Below, one piece after another: positions 8,940 through 17,301 of a stretch of 23,523 bases of DNA. Every line of letters begins with the position of its first letter. Position 1 is the first letter of the stretch. The notes under the pieces were generated by a model. It made no database searches, was not told the origin of the DNA, and saw nothing but the letters and a program-made list of their open reading frames with translations. The DNA comes from Chromera velia (taxonomy: Eukaryota > Sar > Chromeraceae), in contig JAHBMJ010001999.1 in assembly GCA_018398765.1 (NCBI GenBank), positions 1 to 23,523 of the forward strand. Direction: 5' to 3'. The position numbers and the translations under genes are program-made.

Positions 8940-9977
8940 CTATTCGTAATGAGCACTTCCAGACCACTTCAACACCGTTTTGGTCCACGCAAAAGGGTCA
9001 TCCTGCTGCTTTGGTTCAAAAACGCGAAAAAGCTCTGGGGCTTTAAGGAAGACCAACCAAAATGTTATTTGCTCATTGTCCACCCTGCCCTTTGCCAGCA
9101 TATCAAAGAAGAAACAAAATAGCATCTTCTGGGACACAGACAGCACTGCTGACTTTGAACCCCCGAAAAAGCCGCCCCTGAAGAAATTGTTTGATGATCC
9201 TATTGCCTTCTCAACAGTCCACTTCTTCCGTTCTTCGGAATCCCACAAGTCCCCCAGGTTCCCCTTGATGATCTGAAGCTCTTCATGGCACTTCCTTTCG
9301 GGAACTGCTTGTGTCTCTGCTGCGAGGAACAGACGCGACAACCCCCCATCAATCCACGTAAAGTGCGTTGTCCCAAACGGATTCTCCTCGATTGCCCGCA
9401 CCAGCCACGGGAACTTGGAGTGCTGCAGGGTGGTGTAGGCTGTGAGGCGGTTGCCGATGTCTTGTGGGTATTTGAGTTTCTCGATCCAAAGAGGGTCCTT
9501 CAGGATTTTCTCCACTGTAGGCTCTGCCCATTGGAGAGGGTATTCTTCTTCCACAATGATTCTCAGGGGGTTCATCCCCCGCGCCTTACGAACGAGCTCC
9601 ACCTCACTCCCCCGAACAAAAACAACCATTGGGTCGTCAACCGAAGAAAGGGTGTCCATGAACCAACGTTGGTATTGTTCGAACGACCGGCCATCGAAAC
9701 CCTCCCGACGAATGTCGTAGAGGGCAGTGACCACAGTCCAGTTACAGCTCTGGAGAGATGTTGTCTCGCTGCCGTGAGACTTGTGAGAAGGCATTACAAA
9801 GTGGTCCTGGACGCTTGCCGAAGACATGAACAAAAACGTGAAGGAATAGCATAGTAAGGCTGTCAACAAACACCCCAACACACACCCCTGCACAATCTGG
9901 GGTGTTCCCGCCAATCGCGTCTTGCAGTACCGTGTCGCTTTGGACAGAGATTTCATCCACCAGTTTCGACTCCGCAT
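8940..9977 (-). CDS. HtrL/YibB-family membrane protein, putative glycosyltransferase
   Basis: The 345-residue product is probably a type II membrane protein. A short basic N-terminus is followed by a hydrophobic segment at about residues 32-51 (CVLGCLLTALLCYSFTFLFM), a linker, and a catalytic-type domain from about residue 79. Family signatures in order are NWTVVTALYDIRR (79-91), WIDGG (208-212), GGFFGGS (268-274) and DNEQ (300-303). The HtrL_YibB family is known mainly from bacteria, where yibB sits among lipopolysaccharide genes, and it has a GT-A-like pattern (the Asp of WIDGG is the likely metal or nucleotide-sugar ligand). The start is the first ATG of the frame, at 9975-9977. The frame stays open upstream to about 10244 without an ATG, so a 5' exon is possible. 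The coding part is intronless. It is divergent from the methyltransferase gene at 12982. Golgi location and substrate are inferred or unknown. Confidence 0.87.
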   Translation of the reverse strand: MRSRNWWMKSLSKATRYCKTRLAGTPQIVQGCVLGCLLTALLCYSFTFLFMSSASVQDHFVMPSHKSHGSETTSLQSCNWTVVTALYDIRREGFDGRSFEQYQRWFMDTLSSVDDPMVVFVRGSEVELVRKARGMNPLRIIVEEEYPLQWAEPTVEKILKDPLWIEKLKYPQDIGNRLTAYTTLQHSKFPWLVRAIEENPFGTTHFTWIDGGLSRLFLAAETQAVPERKCHEELQIIKGNLGDLWDSEERKKWTVEKAIGSSNNFFRGGFFGGSKSAVLSVSQKMLFCFFFDMLAKGRVDNEQITFWLVFLKAPELFRVFEPKQQDDPFAWTKTVLKWSGSAHYE

Positions 9978-10244
9978 CCTTACCACAATTCCGCAACAAG
10001 GGTTACCAATAATTCTGAACCCGTTTACGAGCCTACAGGAGCGCTGTTCAGGTAGCGCAGGGTCCGACGATGACAAGGCATCACCACATGATCGCACGAA
10101 GGAAAGCCTGGTAAGAGAGTAAAGACGAAAAGAGCAAACCTTTTGACGAATACTTGTACGGAGCGTTTGAAGTGGTCGTCGAAGGTCCAATGATTTTTCA
10201 AGGATGCCCTTCGAGTGTTCAAATGTGTTCAATGAATTCAACAC

Positions 10245-10489
10245 GTCCCGTTTCTATATGGTGGCATATATATGGTGGAACATGGTGGAACCACAGCCCG
10301 GTGCACGTGGAGTGAATATGAATGAATCGTGCAGATGAAATTGATGCGGATGGAGCAGATTATAGCAGATTTGATGTGTGTTCAATTGTGTTCAACTTTG
10401 TTGAGGCAAAGAAAAAAAAGGGAGACGGATATATCCCGGAAGTCTGCAGTCTCTGACAGTCTACGACAGCCCGCGCGCTGCTTCCGAGT
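10245..10489. other. Intergenic sequence, no feature seen
   Basis: Upstream flank of the YibB-like gene. It has short repeats of GTGTTCAA and ATATGGTGGAA and no supported gene. Confidence 0.4.
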
Positions 10490-10710
10490 ATAGCCCACGC
10501 ATGCACCACGCGCGGGCCGCGCGTCGTCGCCGCGCGACATATGGCCCGACCGGCCGGGTCAAATGGCCCCTGAAAGCGAAGCGGGGGGCACATGGGGGGC
10601 ACATAGGGGGCACTTATTGCCGGGGCCCAGGGCCTCGGTTCTTGTCTAGTTCTGTATACCCCCGCGACCTGGCTCAAAGGGTAACGCGCGCGAGTGAAGC
10701 CTGATCGCGA
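10490..10710. promoter_or_regulatory. CpG-rich patch, possible regulatory region
   Basis: A local cluster of CG dinucleotides (GCGCGGGCCGCGCGTCGTCG and neighbours), GC-rich against both flanks. It lies about 0.5 kb upstream of the YibB-like start and 2.3 kb from the methyltransferase start. No TATA box was recognised. A regulatory role is inference from composition and position. Confidence 0.3.
10583..10625 (+). other. G-quadruplex-forming motif
   Basis: Four G-runs (10583-10588, 10594-10599, 10606-10610, 10622-10625) are separated by loops of 5, 6 and 11 nt. The first three form a tandem GGGGGGCACAT-like repeat. The motif satisfies the usual G4 pattern if the last loop is allowed to exceed 7 nt. 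Confidence 0.6.
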
Positions 10711-10753
10711 CACCCATCCGTCACGCAACGTGCAATGCAACAGCTGAGTTACA

Positions 10754-10991
10754 GCTCCGTGCGAACGATTGCGGAAAGTTCGTGCCAACGGTCGCAGAAA
10801 GTTCGAGCCATGCGCATAACTGTATCCACGAAAACTTCAAGAAACGTGCCCCTCAGGCAACCTGTGCAGGATTAACTCTTTGACGCAAGTATGCAACTCA
10901 ATTGACAGGCTCCGTGCGAACGGTCACGAGAAAATCCATCCCTCCGCACAACATGCAGAGAGAAACGTGCTCCTCAAGCAATATGTGCGGG
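10754..10991 (+). repeat. Imperfect tandem duplication of about 155 bp
   Basis: GCTCCGTGCGAACG occurs at 10754 and 10909, and GAAACGTGC-CCTCA-GCAA-TGTGC-GG occurs at 10841-10870 and 10962-10991. Order and orientation are the same, with different internal spacing, so this is an old diverged duplication. It is non-coding as far as can be seen. Confidence 0.6.
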
Positions 10992-11299
10992 ACGGCACAG
11001 TGTATGCATAGCACAAGATCGATCCAATGCATTCAATTAAGCTATAGGATCTTTGATGGTAAAAAAGAACTGATATGGGACAGACATAACTGCATATTCT
11101 CCTGTACATCTGCAGGATGGAGGTAACAGGCCCACCAGTAGGTCCAAATTTACAGTTAATCCTGCATCTGTGCATACAGCTAAGCAGCAGCTTTTTGACT
11201 GACCTTACTACGAACTCTGCATACACAGTTCAATCAAGCTTCTGTCTGGACACGTAGTGAGAGGATCAAATCTTCAGACCAGAAGTCCTATATGAAAAT

Positions 11300-11880
11300 A
11301 AAGACGCAGACGTTGAACTTCTCTCCACTTTCACCCTTCCTGCTTGAATGACGGCCTCTCCACTTCCATCTTTCTGTCTGTTTGCATGACGGCCTTTCCA
11401 CTTTCATTATTCTGTCTGTTTGCATGACGGCCTCTCCACTTTGATCATTCTGTCTATTTGCATGACAACCTCTCCACTTCCATCTTTCTGTCTGTTTCCA
11501 TGACAGCCTCTCCACTTCCATCTTTCTGTCTGTTTGTATAATGGCCTCTCCACTTCCATCTTTCTTTCTTTCTTCTTGTATGACGGCCTCTCCACTTTCA
11601 TATTCCCAGCTTTTTTTTTTGCTTACTTGGTGGGGCTCTACTTTCTTCTGTCGTGCGCTGTCGAACATGACGACTCTCCACTTTTGTCTATCTTGCCGGC
11701 TTGCATGACTACTTTCCGCTAGCTTCCATCTTTCCTGCCTACGTGTTAAGGGCCTCTCCAGTTTTATCCTATCTACTAGCCCGTCTGCTTGCAGAAAGTC
11801 CGCTTCACTTTCATCTTCCTCGTCTCCTCATATAACGACCTTTCAGTCTTTATCTTTCTTGTCTGTCTGCGTATATGACC
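11300..11880. repeat. 38-bp minisatellite
   Basis: GCATGACGGCCTCTCCACTT followed by CCATCTTTCTGTCTGTTT repeats with a spacing of exactly 38 bp over six steps (ATG positions 11348, 11386, 11424, 11462, 11500, 11538), then 42 bp. Increasingly degenerate copies continue to about 11880. Because 38 is not a multiple of 3, any frame cycles through all three phases. The open minus-strand frame of 126 residues here is therefore a by-product. Confidence 0.85.
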
Positions 11881-12480
11881 CCTCATTAGAACAAACAATA
11901 TGCTCTAAATCTCGTCTGGTTAATAATTCTGTAAAAAAGCTGACGTCTGTTCCAGTTTCATTTCTCTAGTTTTCTTTTCTGTTTTCATATGCTTGGATGC
12001 TGGCTTTTCCTGGACCACAGAGAATGTTTTCTTCCTAAAATGTAAAATTTAAAGCAGAATCATTTGGAGGAGGATGGAGGATGAAGTTTACAACATTTGA
12101 ATAAAAAACAACAAAGACTTCCTCACAAGGAATTTCTAGCAGAATTTTCAACATATTCACCATAGCAATACATTGTGAGTTTATGTTTCTGTAAAATTCT
12201 TGTCGGGGAGAGATTTAGTAGGAAAACCGAAAAGACCTATGTTTATTTAAAGCCCCATTTGCAGCTGGACATATAAAATTAGAGATAGAAATTAAAAAAA
12301 AAAAAATGTGTAAACTTACGTAATTTCAGTTACAATTTATGTACCACTGTGGGTAATTTACCAAATTTTGAATACTTTTGACAAAGATAGATAAAGAACT
12401 TAAAAAAAAAAAAAATGATAGAACTTAAAATGGTTTAAAGAGTCATGAATGGTTGTGGAATAGTATAAGAACAAACCAGA
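11881..12480. other. AT-rich intergenic sequence
   Basis: It has A-runs at 12293-12305 and 12402-12415 and no open frame of interest. It separates the main minisatellite from its second locus. Confidence 0.5.
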
Positions 12481-12487
12481 ACTCCCA

Positions 12488-12640
12488 TCTATGAAGATAA
12501 ACACGCAAACATTGAACTTCTCTTCACTTTCATCTTTCGTGCTTAAATAACAAACTCTCCACTTCTATCTTTCTATCTGTTTGCATGACAGTCTTTCCAC
12601 TTTCATGGTCCAGACTCCAGACAGTCTTTTTGCAAGACGG
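12488..12640. repeat. Second locus of the 38-bp minisatellite, including its left flank
   Basis: TATGAAGATAAACACGCAAA, then CATTGAACTTCTC, matches the left flank of the main array at 11291-11325 with few changes. About three degenerate units follow. The flank was copied too, so this is a segmental duplication and not an independent expansion. Confidence 0.7.
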
Positions 12641-12697
12641 CCCTGAGGATTAATACCAAGAGGCTTTGGTCCAGACGATTTTTTGCTGGGCCCCGGC

Positions 12698-12725
12698 ATG
12701 CCACTGGAGCCTGTGGAAGTGGCAT
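12698..12725. other. Perfect 8-bp hairpin
   Basis: ATGCCACT (12698-12705) and AGTGGCAT (12718-12725) flank a 12-nt loop, about 260 bp upstream of the methyltransferase start. It may be a protein-binding palindrome or chance. Confidence 0.35.
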
Positions 12726-12981
12726 CCCGCATAAATATATTGTGCCGCGCACGCGTATGCCGTACGTTTTCATGGATACATGAATGAGTGTGACAATGTG
12801 TGACAGTCAGACAACACGTGACATCACATGACAACTGCTATTAATAATACATAGCTGAAGTTTTGTTGCTCACATTCTGTGACAGTATTCAGCGTTTTCC
12901 TTGACGATGCTGGTCTGTTGGAGCTGCCCAAGATTTCCCCTTTCCAAACGTCTTTGCCCCCTTTTTTAAGTGTCATCCCAA

Positions 12982-13842
12982 ATGGGTAAGAAGGGTCAGA
13001 CCCCTTTCCCCTGGAATCTTCCTTTTTGGAAAGTTGCCTGCATCATCACATGTGCGTTTGCTCTTGTGGCAGTCGTTTCATTCCGCATCGGTCGAGCTCC
13101 AAGAAGGGCTGAAGGGCAGGATGGCGTGTCAGCAGAAGCGTTGGTGCGGGCAGAAAAGATCTTGAAGCTGAAACATGAGGTTGACTTCGTGTTTCAGCGA
13201 GCTGCCGATCAGTACAGCGTTGAGTATTTTGCGTGGCAGTCGACCAATGTGGAGCTAGGGGGAAAAATTACCGCCCTTCTGTTTTCACCCTATTTGAAGC
13301 CGTCCGACACCGTGGTCGACTTTGGCTGCGGTTCCGGCACCGTCTTGGAAACTCTGGACGTCAAAACCAGATGGTGTGTCGAGGTGAATGATGTTGCCCG
13401 AGGCTTTGCCGCGCAACGGGGGAAGATGGATCGGCTCCACAAATTTCTCTCTGAAATTCCGGACGAGAGCGTAGACAAGGTGATGAGCAATCATGCTCTT
13501 GAGCACGTCGCGTTTCCTCCCCTCACCCTTCTTGAGATCTTTCAAAAGCTGAAACCCGGTGGGCGGTTGATCATTGCCGTACCCAGCATGAAGGACGAGG
13601 GCGACAGAGACTACGACCCCAAAGACGTGAACCATCACCTGTACGCATGGAACTGCCAGTTGCTAGGAAACTTGGTTAAGGTTGTGGGTTTTGATCTGAT
13701 CGAAGCCAAAACGAAACGTTTCTCCAGGACAGGTGCTTCTGATGAGGCCTTCCTGAGGGGCGGTGCAGATGAGTTTTGGAAGGTGGCGCAGGAGGAAAAC
13801 GTCCATCCACAGACGTTCGTGGTCGCACAAAAACCAGGTTGA
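12982..13842 (+). CDS. Membrane-anchored class I SAM-dependent methyltransferase
   Basis: A 286-residue protein in one uninterrupted frame. The start is the first ATG (MGKKGQTPFP). A hydrophobic anchor at residues 17-34 (KVACIITCAFALVAVVSF) makes a type II topology likely. The Rossmann methyltransferase domain has motif I VVDFGCGSG (111-119), an acidic residue after strand 2 (E134 in CVEVND), the post-motif stretch VDKVMSNHALEHV (164-176) and motif III LKPGGRLIIAVPS (190-202). This is the Methyltransf_11/23 pattern of small-molecule, lipid or sugar O- and C-methyltransferases. NHHLYAWN (217-224) and VVGFDLIEA resemble capsule- and glycan-associated members. The substrate cannot be told from sequence. 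The gene has no intron, unlike the phosphatase nearby, and is divergent from the YibB-like gene about 3.0 kb away. No AATAAA lies close to the stop. Confidence 0.9.
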   Translation: MGKKGQTPFPWNLPFWKVACIITCAFALVAVVSFRIGRAPRRAEGQDGVSAEALVRAEKILKLKHEVDFVFQRAADQYSVEYFAWQSTNVELGGKITALLFSPYLKPSDTVVDFGCGSGTVLETLDVKTRWCVEVNDVARGFAAQRGKMDRLHKFLSEIPDESVDKVMSNHALEHVAFPPLTLLEIFQKLKPGGRLIIAVPSMKDEGDRDYDPKDVNHHLYAWNCQLLGNLVKVVGFDLIEAKTKRFSRTGASDEAFLRGGADEFWKVAQEENVHPQTFVVAQKPG

Positions 13843-14449
13843 CCGCTAGTCAGTGAATGCTTCCAAAAACTCGACAGAGAGATCGATCTAGAAAGCTAGG
13901 CAGCCTAGTCAACCTGTACGCAAACCGACCCCCGTAGTCTCCTAATGGATCCTGATCGGTCTCTCTGGCTGTAGCCCTTCCATTTTCCCCCTTTCCCCCC
14001 TCTCTTTCGCTGCGACTGACCGCTGTGCCTGCTCATCTGTCCCCCTGTTTTATGCCTGTTTCGCGGAAAAAGCAGAGGAGAAGGAACAAATAGGCCATCT
14101 GTCTTGTCTTCTCGCTTCCGCCGGTGTCTCTATCATGTTCGTCGTGCGTTCCTACCTAGTTGCTGTCTAGAAAAACATGCACCAACTCTTTTGCTTGTCA
14201 TGCATTCTTGTAAAGCTGTCTCTGGGATTCTGTTTTCTGCCTTCCTCTTCCCTTCTCTTATCTTCTCTTGAGCGTGTGGAGGTGGTGACCACCTTGTGAT
14301 CAGAGGAGGTGATCCCATTGGTCACGTGAGTGAGCATCGGGGGAACACGCACAACGGGAGTTGAATCAACTATGCAACCGTTGGCCCTCCTTCCATATCA
14401 GTCTGCTGGTCCTGTTATCCTCGCGTCCGTCCAAGTTGAGTCTTTTTGT
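13843..14449. other. 3' flank of the methyltransferase gene
   Basis: It contains pyrimidine-rich tracts and the short palindrome GGTGGTGACCACC at 14281-14293. No gene was supported. Confidence 0.4.
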
Positions 14450-14860
14450 TTTTTCCGCTTCAAAAAAGGATGAAAAAAAGAGACGGAAAGAATGAAAGCA
14501 TAATAGAAAGGGGCAGACGAGAGAAAAAGAGAGGGAGAAACAAAGACACAAAGAAATGAAGAAGGATGGAAAGGCGGAAGGAGAAAAGAAGGCTAGAAAG
14601 AAGGCAGAGAAGAGAGATGAGGAAGAGGATAAGGGGGTGGGGGGGAGGGGAGAGAGGGGGGGGGCAGACAGACAGACAAACATAGAGACATAGCGAATGA
14701 AGGGAGAAAACTTGTAGGGGAAAAGAGAGGCAGAGGGGGACAATGTCCTGGAGAAAGAGATGAAGGAGCGAGAGACGAAGGAAAAGAAAGATTCAGAGAG
14801 AAAAAGAAGCAAAGAAGAGGGAACAATTGGGAGGAAAAAGGAAAAACACTTTATGCCAGA
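14450..14860. repeat. Purine-rich (GA/AAG) low-complexity tract
   Basis: About 400 bp almost entirely of A and G on the plus strand, with G-runs at 14635-14665. The minus-strand open frame through it encodes Ser/Phe/Leu/Pro strings and is not a gene. Confidence 0.8.
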
Positions 14861-15350
14861 TTCTTTTGACCACATCCTGTATAGTATATAATTTGTTCTG
14901 TCCATGCAAGTCCAGGTCCAAGTTCTATAGGTTCCCTGACTTATAAACGCATAACTGTGCATATCGGGGTGATATCGCTGGTCTGTCCGTATTAATAAAT
15001 AGCTGTTGTGTAGGCTGTTTTGATTCATGTTACTATTAGTATAGTATGATATTCTATATTGACTCCCTAACTAGCTCCCTAAGCTAATATCAAGCTTACT
15101 AATGCTACGCTTAATATCTATACGAAGAGCCAGTGCACGCAGTGCTACGCAGCTAGGCACGCAGCTCAAAAAACTAATCGTAAATGAACAGAGCCCGTAT
15201 TAATTAATTATTTAGTATTTAGCATAGCATAGCATTGATGTTCCGGGTTTTGCCTGTAAACCACTTTCGGAGCCTGAATTGGAGGTCGGCTTACCCTATA
15301 TTTAAAAATTAAAAAGAGTCAATATATATAGGATAATTAATATGAGTGAT
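14861..15350. other. AT-rich intergenic sequence
   Basis: It has short direct repeats (CTAACTAGCTCCCTAAGCTA; GCACGCAG three times at 15135-15167) and TA-rich runs. No gene was recognised. It resembles the 4430-5300 DNA in style. Confidence 0.4.
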
Positions 15351-15356
15351 AAGTGA

Positions 15357-15415
15357 TTTAGTGGTGTCCTAGAGCACTGTCACCATTTTGTCTTATAGAG
15401 GTACCGCCCCCGCAA
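15357..15415 (+). repeat. Dispersed CCTAGAGCAC repeat, copy 2
   Basis: It matches 15658-15714 along its full length (TTTAGTGG, CCTAGAGCAC, GTCACC, TTTTGT, TTATAGAGGT, CGCCCCCGCAA). The first third also matches 4941-4979. The spacing between copies 2 and 3 is about 300 bp, in direct orientation. Confidence 0.8.
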
Positions 15416-15657
15416 ACGGTAGAGGCCGGGCTGGGTTTTAGAGGGGGGTGTAGTACCTCATTACTAAGGCTCAGACCATACTCCGTGGCCCGCCTGGTTT
15501 TCCACGCCGGCTGAGAGCCTGAGGCCGCTTATAAACAACAATCTGTCCGCGCTTTGTATGCTGTGGTCTATGGGCTGCTCAGAAGGGACTGATATCTGGA
15601 TAAGCCTTAGTAAGAGACTATAGGTTGTAAATAAGTGATTAGCTAGATGATTAGTAA

Positions 15658-15714
15658 TTTAGTGGTACCCTAGAGCACGGTCACCGTTTTGTTTTATAGA
15701 GGTCGCCCCCGCAA
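15658..15714 (+). repeat. Dispersed CCTAGAGCAC repeat, copy 3
   Basis: It lies directly before the second LINE fragment. With copy 2 it may mark long terminal or tandem structure, or the 5' side of an element family into which the LINE fragment inserted. Confidence 0.8.
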
Positions 15715-15731
15715 CGCCTTATATAAGAGGA

Positions 15732-16064
15732 TTGGGCATCAAGATTATTACTAAGATTAGCAGGGGTATGGGAAGGTGTGTGGACGACTCTAGACGAATT
15801 CGAGCACGGCTGCAATTGGCCCACCTACGGGCAGTGAGTGCGTGCATCAGGGGTACGCAAGGTCATTCAGGCGAAGGGGGAGAGATGGGGGGGTTCAGCA
15901 GTACACTCATCCTCATGGACGACTGAACCGTAAAGGACTGGACGATCGAATAGAACTTAGCGTGTGATAATGTAGCCAGGGGTGTTGCTTTGCTGCGTAG
16001 ACGGATGGAAGGGTAAGAGTGAGGTGGACGTGCTAGGAACTGATCTTAAATGCAGTTTCCCCCC
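15732..16064 (+). pseudogene. Second LINE 3' fragment (reverse-transcriptase ORF tail)
   Basis: The frame contains RRIRARLQLAHLRAVSACIR followed by GTQG, paralogous to the end of the copy at 5615-6302 ([20 protein letters not shown]). Here it continues to a TGA at 15924-15926, giving a longer tail. About 140 bp of 3' UTR follows, and its end (GCTAGGAACTGATCTTAAAT, then a run of six C) parallels GCTAGGAATAAACTTTAAGT and the C-run of the first copy. More of the 5' side is missing than in copy 1. No clean target-site duplication was found. Confidence 0.75.
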
Positions 16065-16261
16065 GGATCATCCTTATTATTTAATTTTTTAAATTTAAAA
16101 AAATATTTTTTAAAATATGTATATGCAGTGAGTTGCAGTAACTTTTTTTTTATATGTGACTCCTCTGTATTAGTGTATATATAGGTACTGCATGTTTAAG
16201 AGATTCATCTGAATTGTGGTTCATTGGTTCAACTTCAAGTTGTTGCTCAAGTAAAGAGACA
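16065..16261. other. AT-rich spacer
   Basis: 16076-16118 is an almost pure A/T near-palindrome. No gene was seen. Confidence 0.4.
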
Positions 16262-16447
16262 TTAAATATTCTCTGCATCTTTTTCTTTCTCCTCCTCTCC
16301 CGCGTTTACACTCCCCTCTTTCTTCTTTCTTCTCCTTCGCTCTCTCCTCTCCTCCTGCCGCTGAAGGCGAATCGCCTCCACCGCCTCCCGCTCTCCATCG
16401 AGCCCCAGTGCCTTTGCGACGGAAGGCGGAACGCTCGACCGGGGCAT
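16262..16447 (-). CDS. Candidate exon: charged C-terminal tail, possibly an extension of the phosphatase
   Basis: After a good acceptor (GATCCTTGGCAG) the minus strand is open for 61 codons to TAA at 16262-16264. The product starts MPRSSVPPSVAKALGLDGER, continues with EAVEAIRLQRQEERRERRRR and ends in a Lys/Glu-rich coiled-coil-like tail. The phase fits a donor (gtgagg) just after GCTAAA at about 17317, near the end of the phosphatase gene, so it could be an alternative last exon. It could also be the end of a separate gene or chance. No homologue is recognised. Confidence 0.3.
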   Translation of the reverse strand: MPRSSVPPSVAKALGLDGEREAVEAIRLQRQEERRERRRRKKKEGSVNAGEEEKEKDAENI

Positions 16448-16495
16448 CTGCCAAGGATCTCTGCATGCATCATTCGACGCACATCCGCACATCTG

Positions 16496-16522
16496 ATTGA
16501 TTGATTGATTGATTGATTGATT
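16496..16522. repeat. (GATT)n microsatellite
   Basis: Six to seven GATT units. Confidence 0.9.
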
Positions 16523-16777
16523 GCTATATCTCATCGAGAATCAAAAGAAAACCTCAAAACAGATGAAAAGGAACAGATTGCAGGAGAAGACACTCAGAAA
16601 GTTAAAGTGCACCATTCAGGTTTCCCTTCCTGCAACACGCATCGATCTGTGTATGAGCGAGCAAGGGGAGAGCAACGACACAAAAAAATTAGCTGCACAG
16701 GCGACAAACCCAAAAAGACATAAATGACGCTTCGCCTGTCACTCCTTTTGCTCTCTCTTTATGTACAAACACACATC

Positions 16778-16866
16778 TCTCTCTCTCTCACACACACACA
16801 CGCACGCTCTCACACACTCACACACACACACGCACGCTCTCACACACACACACGCACGCACGAACG

Positions 16867-16904
<38 letters not shown>

Positions 16905-16970
16905 CACCTACACCTACACCTACACCTACACCGACACCTACACCGACACCTACCTACCTACCTAGACACC
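16778..16970. repeat. (CT)n, (CA)n and (CACCTA)n block
   Basis: (CT)n then (CA)n with CGCACGCT interruptions, followed by hexamer repeats CACCTA/CACCGA and CTAC units to 16962. It lies between the candidate exon at 16262-16447 and the last phosphatase exon. Confidence 0.9.
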
Positions 16971-17301
16971 CACCCACACGTGTGTCGACATCACACGCAG
17001 AGCGTTCTTGTTAGAAGAAAAGCAAGTGAGGAAAGGTGCACACACACCTACATCATGCATGCATGTGGAACCTTCACTGGCTGGTTGAATCATTGCGATG
17101 CACACTATCGATAGACATGATGAGGAGGAAAGGAAAGGAAAGAGACTGCATGGGGACAAGTGTATGCAAATGAGGACAACAACGCATCCTTCCCTAATCC
17201 ATGAATGGAAAGAAAAACACATGGAGAGGATAGAGAGGGAGCACGACACACACAAAATCTATGTATTCGCTTACGTTTATGCGCACCTGACTTTTCTACA
17301 C

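Noticed and set aside
9285-9854. Plus-strand open frame of 189 codons
   Set aside because: It is a shadow of the YibB-like coding region, which carries clear family motifs on the minus strand.
11340-11600. CRISPR-like regularly spaced repeat
   Set aside because: The 38-bp units abut directly without unique spacers and decay gradually, which is a minisatellite in a eukaryotic context.
11288-11668. Minus-strand open frame with repeated CKQTERWKWRG-like peptides
   Set aside because: The 38-bp unit is not a multiple of three, so the peptide repeat is a by-product of the minisatellite.
14366-15028. Minus-strand open frame of 220 codons
   Set aside because: It is the antisense of a purine-rich tract, giving Ser/Phe/Pro/Leu strings.
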